Shown here: positions 59,723 through 64,000 of the stretch, piece after piece
Position numbering within the stretch: the stretch's first letter is position 1
Layout: each line of letters begins with the position of its first letter
Assembly (NCBI RefSeq): GCF_904849725.1
Contig: NC_058524.1
Coordinates: forward strand, 487,327,763 to 487,391,762
DNA: 64,000 nt
Source of the DNA: Hordeum vulgare subsp. vulgare
Taxonomy: Eukaryota > Streptophyta > Magnoliopsida > Poales > Poaceae
Reading direction: 5' to 3'
Notes under the pieces: generated by a model
What the model was told of the DNA's origin: nothing
The model's database searches: none
The model's input: the letters and a program-made list of their open reading frames with translations, nothing else
Translations under genes and position numbers: made by a program

Positions 59723-60180
59723 ATGGCGACGGAGGGCGGCACTAGTGCTCGAGGTGGGGGCGCTGGAAGGACCCGGGGTCGCCGAGGAGCCCGTGGTCGA
59801 AGGGGACGGAGCGTTATGCCCGAATCTCCTCCGATGATGCCGACGCCACCATTGCCGGGACACATGGAAGGTACGACATTGGAGTTTGTCGTCAGGCTGC
59901 ACGGTCCTCCCCGCGGTCATCTGCGCCTCCCTCGCCCTTTTGCTAAGGTGCTGGACGTTGACAACCCACATGGAATGTGGCTCCGGTTCTTTTTCTTCCG
60001 GGTGATGGAGAAAAATTGCCGGCAAGGTACCCGGTGGCCGGTGGGTGGATGCAGCGGCGGTTCTCTGGATATCGCGGCAGGGTCTCCCGCCCATGGTGCC
60101 ATGTTTAGCACACATGGGTGGGATACTTTCTCCTGGGTGTTCTTCTTGAAGTTAGGGAGGATTCCCCGCCTTTGGCCACT
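59723..60180 (+). pseudogene. B3-like ORF fragment, uncertain
   Basis: Starts MATEGGTSARGGGAG with an Arg/Gly-rich N-terminus. A segment reading LRLPRPFAKVLD and, further on, THGWDTF resembles the two ends of a plant B3 DNA-binding domain, but the middle does not fit well and a frameshift is likely. At about 60180 it runs into the complement of a gypsy gene. Genes of this kind occur in multicopy association with retroelements in Triticeae as far as I recall; I cannot confirm the domain here. It may also be unrelated low-complexity coding sequence. Confidence 0.4.
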
Positions 60181-60940
60181 AGGGACGACCATGCTCTCTA
60201 TGAAAGGTCCTGGAGAGCATGCTGTTTTCCGTAGCCGCGGAGAGGGGTCCAACGTTGGCAGAGGCGCACGTGCGAGCGGTGGAGATTCCCTGCCGGTGAC
60301 AATGGTTTCTTGGACTTCTTCGTCTGGTGTGGGCATCCATTCGGCTATGAACATTGCCATCGCTGTGCTTTGAATGGTGGAAGTGATTTTGTACTTGAAC
60401 CCAAAACTTGATAGCTCGAGCGCCCACTTGACCATCCTGCCGGTGGCTTCCGGGTTCCTCAGGATACTTTGAAGTGGAAAACAGGTGACAACCATGATCT
60501 CATGGGCTTGGAAATAGTGGCGCCGCTTCCTCGAGGCCATGATGAGGCTGAAGATCAGCTTTTGTACTCCGGAGTACCTTGACCTAGCCTCGTCTAACAA
60601 GGAGGTGACAAAGTACACCGGCCGCTGTACCACCTTGTTCTTTGCCATCTCTTTGGAGCTCTCGTTTCTAGCCTACTAGGGTTCTTCTGAGTTTGTGTTG
60701 GGCATTGCCGTGGATGCCTTGGCTTCATCCCCAGAAGTATCTGGCACGACGCCTGCATCTTCATCTACCTCCTGCTGCGCCACCAGGGCTGCGCTAACCA
60801 CTTGATTTGTTGCCGCCAGGTATAACAGCAATGGTTCTTGTGGCTTGGGAGCGACCAAGGTGGGGGCGGAAGAAAGATATGTTTTCAGATCTTGCAGGGC
60901 CGCATGTGCTTCCGGGGTCCTCTTCATCGGGCCAGCCTTC
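60181..60940 (-). pseudogene. Gypsy RT end and RNase H, partial
   Basis: The minus strand reads the end of RT (TPEAHAALQDLKTYLSSAP, then EPLLLYLAATNQVVSAALV; 60790-60930). A stop lies near 60676, then the RNase H region follows (PVYFVTSLLDEARSRYSGVQ, then ASRKRRHYFQAH and VVTCFPL; 60330-60640). Integrase is missing. It joins directly to gag at about 60940. Confidence 0.8.
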
Positions 60941-61909
60941 TCCAGCTTGTGCATGCTTGTCTGCCACCATGTACAACTCGTTGAAGGTCTTGGGGAGTTT
61001 GGCATTCATCTTGGCCTGTATCCTCCTGTTGCGCATGTTTGACTCGAACGTGACAATCATGGCTGCGGGGTGTATCTCGGGAATGTTGCGCTGCACACTA
61101 CTGAATCTTTGGATGTATTTCCGTAGGGTTTTCCCCTCCTTCTGCGGGAGGACCTGCAAGTCGCTGGGCTGTCTTGGCTCCTGGTGTCCACTCGTGAAGG
61201 CACCAACAAACTCGTTGCACAAGTCAGCCCATGTGGAAATGGAATTCTCCGGCAGGTGCATCAGCCACGACCTCACATTTGGCTTGAGTGCCAAAGGGAA
61301 GTAGTTGGCGAGCCCCTTGTCATCTCTTCCTCCGATAGCTTGGACGGCTATCATGTAGATGCCCAAGAACTCTGTCGGGTTAAGCTTTACGTCATACTTC
61401 TCTGTTAATTTAGGCTTGAAAGCCCGGCTTGATAGCCAACGGACCTGTCGCAGCTCGCGAGTGAAGGTGGGGCACCCGACGTCGTAAGGTAGGTATCCGC
61501 GAGCACTTGGCGCGGGGTCACCAACATCTACGCCATTGCGCGTGTCATATTGACGGTGTGATTCTCGGCATTGTTCGATGGTGATAGGCGTGTCCTCCGT
61601 CCGCCGGTCTTCCAGGACACGCCGTTGGTCTCGCTAGTCGCACAGGCCGGTCGAGGCCATGGATGCCTCGTCGGGCCCGTCAGTGTGCGGAGCTTGATGT
61701 GTGTGCCCTTGGGTTTGCTGTCGAGGAGGGGACTGCATCGTTGGTGTGGCCCCCTCATCACGACCATCAGTACAGGCCGCTGTCTCCATTCGTGGGTGAC
61801 GGGATGGTCCTGCTTGTGGTGATTTGCTGGCTTTGGTGAAGCCAATCAAACTCTGTATGGTGACCCTCCATTTGTCCTTCTTGTCAGCCGTTGGTGGAAA
61901 GTTCAACAA
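60940..61909 (-). pseudogene. gag: Gypsy gag, partial, fused to RT by deletion
   Basis: The minus strand carries a retrotransposon gag domain (FPLALKPNVRSWLMHLPENS, then WADLCNEFVGAF and KEGKTLRKYIQRFS; 61000-61330). A Pro/Gln-rich N-terminal region lies in shifted frames up to 61909. At the C-terminal side, at HAQAGEG, homology switches to RT, so the zinc knuckle, protease and most of RT are deleted. Confidence 0.8.
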
Positions 61910-61990
61910 CAGCTGAGCTCGGTGACGCCGATACTACCCCTCGGGTATCCTAAGAGTGGAGATTAGCCATCTCTAAGACATTTGGGGCCG

Positions 61991-62882
61991 TGTGGCTCCC
62001 CCAGACCGGCTGGCGATAGCCGGCCCATTCGGCCAACCCAAGTCCGGTCGGCTGGCGATAGCTAGCCCCACTTCTTGCCACACATACCTGGCCGGCTCGT
62101 GGTAGCTACCCACCTCTTCGATGCGTACACGGCCGCCTAGCGGGGCTCGGCCGGTCGGCTGGCCCCTCGTCAGCTAGACGGCCGGCTCCCGTCCCATCCG
62201 ACCGTACCGTCGTACGCAAACAAGACAAGACGAATGACCAGAGGCTATCACGGCAGCAGTATGCGCTGACATGTACGGCTGTGCAGCAGCGCGATGATGG
62301 GAGGGTCAGTGAGTCTACAAGGAGCCCGACATTGACCGGGCAAGGAGGTCCTGTAGCCACGTTCCTCTCTGTCGCCCTCGCCTTGACAGCTTGGCGCACC
62401 TACCGCTACTGCACACGACCGACGGGCCCGGCAACAAGACCCAACCATAGGTGGGCCCCACAGCCAGCCGAGAGGCTGGCAGACGACCCCCACCTCACAA
62501 TCCTACCGTTACCACTGTAATACCTGACTGCACTATAAGGCCACGCCCGTGCCCACTAGGAGAGGCAGGTTGACGAGACCTGATAGATAAGGAGAGACAG
62601 AAAACATTCCCACATCACAGGTAGAATAACACCTGAGGCAGCGAGACCGGCAGCCAGAGCTCCGTCCCCCTACTCACGAATAGCTCAAGGAGCAACCTTT
62701 GTATTGTGATTTCCATATAGTCACACCAGCAGGACTAGGGGTTTTACCTCATCGGAGGGCCTGAACCATGGTAAACCGGCGTCATGTGTGTTGCGCCTAC
62801 ATGTGTTCCTAGACGCCGTCAGCGCCCATCGGCTCCAATCCACGAGTTAAGCCACCCCATGGCATATGTCCCGGAAATACCA
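61991..62882 (+). repeat. 5' LTR of a plus-strand gypsy
   Basis: A GC-rich segment starting TGTGGCTCCCCCAGACC, with two copies of CGGCTGGCGATAGC near its start, and ending ATACCA just before a gypsy primer site. The start is inferred from the TG and from the end of the minus-strand gypsy. Confidence 0.55.
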
Positions 62883-62889
62883 CGATAGT

Positions 62890-62908
62890 TGGCGCCCATC
62901 ATGGGGCC
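62890..62908 (+). other. Gypsy primer binding site and leader
   Basis: TGGCGCCCATCATGGGGCC, the usual start of the internal domain in this gypsy lineage. Confidence 0.7.
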
Positions 62909-62961
62909 GGCAGCGACGCCGACCGTAGTGATGTTTCGGGCGGGACCCTTTACCCCTTCCG

Positions 62962-63811
62962 GTGAGCGCGTGGCACACGGCCTGGTCGTGCGCTACTGCG
63001 CTCTCGACTGCGTCAATGACAACGCCTGCCGTCTGGAGGACGCGGACTTCCTCGTTGACAGCTCCATCATCGCCTTTGGCTCTCACCGCATCTATCCTGC
63101 GTCGTCATCAATGGCTACCCTACCGAGGTGCTCAACTGCGACGAGCTGCCGCCGGCAGGCGACAACAACCTCTCCCGCAACATCGATGACTTGTGCGATC
63201 GTCTGGAGGTGTTCACCGCCACCTCGCATGGTGGCGTGTCTGGGTACCGAACCCTGATCCGCGCGGCGATGGACACGTTCTGCACCGCCATCCCTCAGGT
63301 GGCCGACCCCTCGGTCGCCACACAAGAGCTCGATGACCACCGCTTGCAGCACCTCCGCGAGGCGGAAGCACTGGAGGCTAGTCAACACGAGTTTGAAGCT
63401 GCTCGGCACGAGTTCGACGCGACCCATGGTTTCACGCCGGCTGCCCCCGAGCCCATCCAGCGGGATCGTGTGCGACACCGAGGAGGCGCAGTCGGCCAGG
63501 TGCTGGCCGGCGACCGCCCTGTCGAAGACACCCCCGTCAAGAACATGCGAGACACACAAGTTGCCATCGACGAGCTCGAGGGCCTCGACGGTCCGGCTTG
63601 CGATGCGCAGCAGGAGCGCATCCGCATCCTGATCGAGGCCGCCAATGTGCAGCACGCCCAGTCATCGCGCGACCTGGCCGGCTCCCGCTCAAGGACCCGC
63701 ACCGATGCCAATCAGCCAATAGCCAGCCGATGGGAGACCAACCATGCATCTTTGCCTGCCAATACCCATCACCGCCGCGGCAGCCAACAGGCAGGTAGCC
63801 GCGGCCGATGA
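62962..63811 (+). pseudogene. gag: Gypsy gag N-terminal part, frameshifted
   Basis: Coding sequence in two frames. Around 63100 the frame changes from SSIIAFGSHRIYP to CDELPPAGDNNLSRNIDDLC and then stays open to 63811. It is charged and helix-rich, with no zinc knuckle yet. Position right after the primer site and the helical, Gln/Glu/His-rich composition fit the N-terminus of gag of a plant gypsy element. The remaining 190 bp to the window end show nothing further. Confidence 0.5.
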
Positions 63812-64000
63812 GACCGCAGCCCATCTGTCGTTTACAGCCGTGCACGGGTGCCGACTGGCCAGGGCGACCACCAGTCGGGATGGAGCGGCCGGCGCGAGGA
63901 GCGCGACCGGTCGATGATACCGCACTCGGCGGTAGGCGACGAATCGGCAAGCGCCAACTCGGCGACCAGGACGCGCGTTTACACTTAGAGCATATCGCCT

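Overview
The window is a transposable-element landscape from a large grass genome. It is almost certainly Triticeae (wheat, barley, rye or Aegilops type): it carries a BARE/WIS/Angela-type LTR, Sukkula LTRs recognised by their TGTCACGCCCAAGATGCGACCC terminus, Cassandra-type LTRs with a 5S rRNA-like core, a Stowaway MITE starting CTCCCTCCGTTCCTAAATATAAGT, and many fragments of other LTR retrotransposons. I found no convincing single-copy host gene. Every substantial coding region belongs to a mobile element or sits inside one.

Layout. (1) Positions 1-18569 are a nested stack, all coding on the minus strand. An old copia element (copia-2, 5' LTR at 18429-18569) is split by a Mutator-like element (12003-15672, 9-bp TSD CATCGCGGG) that carries a decayed, spliced plant-mobile-domain gene. 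Copia-2 is split again by a second copia element (copia-1, 11646 leftwards past the window edge). Copia-1 gag is interrupted by a non-autonomous Helitron (4957-7985), which holds a 0.7-kb Mutator-like MITE and a Stowaway. (2) 18570-22537 holds LTR fragments. (3) 22538-28658 is a Sukkula-type solo LTR with TSD AGTAT, itself hit by Cassandra LTRs and a LINE fragment. (4) 28664-32240 holds a MITE remnant, a BARE-related LTR and a copia LTR fragment. (5) 32240-51585 is a Sukkula element in minus orientation (one 4.9-kb LTR plus a purine-skewed, non-coding internal domain). A nearly intact Tekay-like gypsy chromovirus (34650-46249, TSD GGGGA) is inserted in that internal domain. (6) 51586-57410 holds a foldback element, a gypsy LTR with a LINE inside it, a second long LTR with a GGGT-rich insertion, and an LTR fragment. 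(7) 57411-64000 holds a TATA/leader region split from an ORF by a BARE/WIS/Angela solo LTR (TSD TCATG), then an internally deleted gypsy on the minus strand, then the 5' end of a gypsy on the plus strand.

The coding parts form transposition gene sets, not a metabolic system: gag, protease, integrase, RT and RNase H in copia order (copia-1, copia-2), gag, protease, RT, RNase H, integrase and chromodomain in gypsy order (Tekay-like element), LINE RT remnants, and hitch-hiking host-like genes (the PMD gene in the MULE, a possible B3-like ORF near 59.7 kb). The best preserved coding units are copia-1 pol and the Tekay gag-pol with its extra upstream ORF. Element boundaries with matching target duplications give a relative insertion order in several places.
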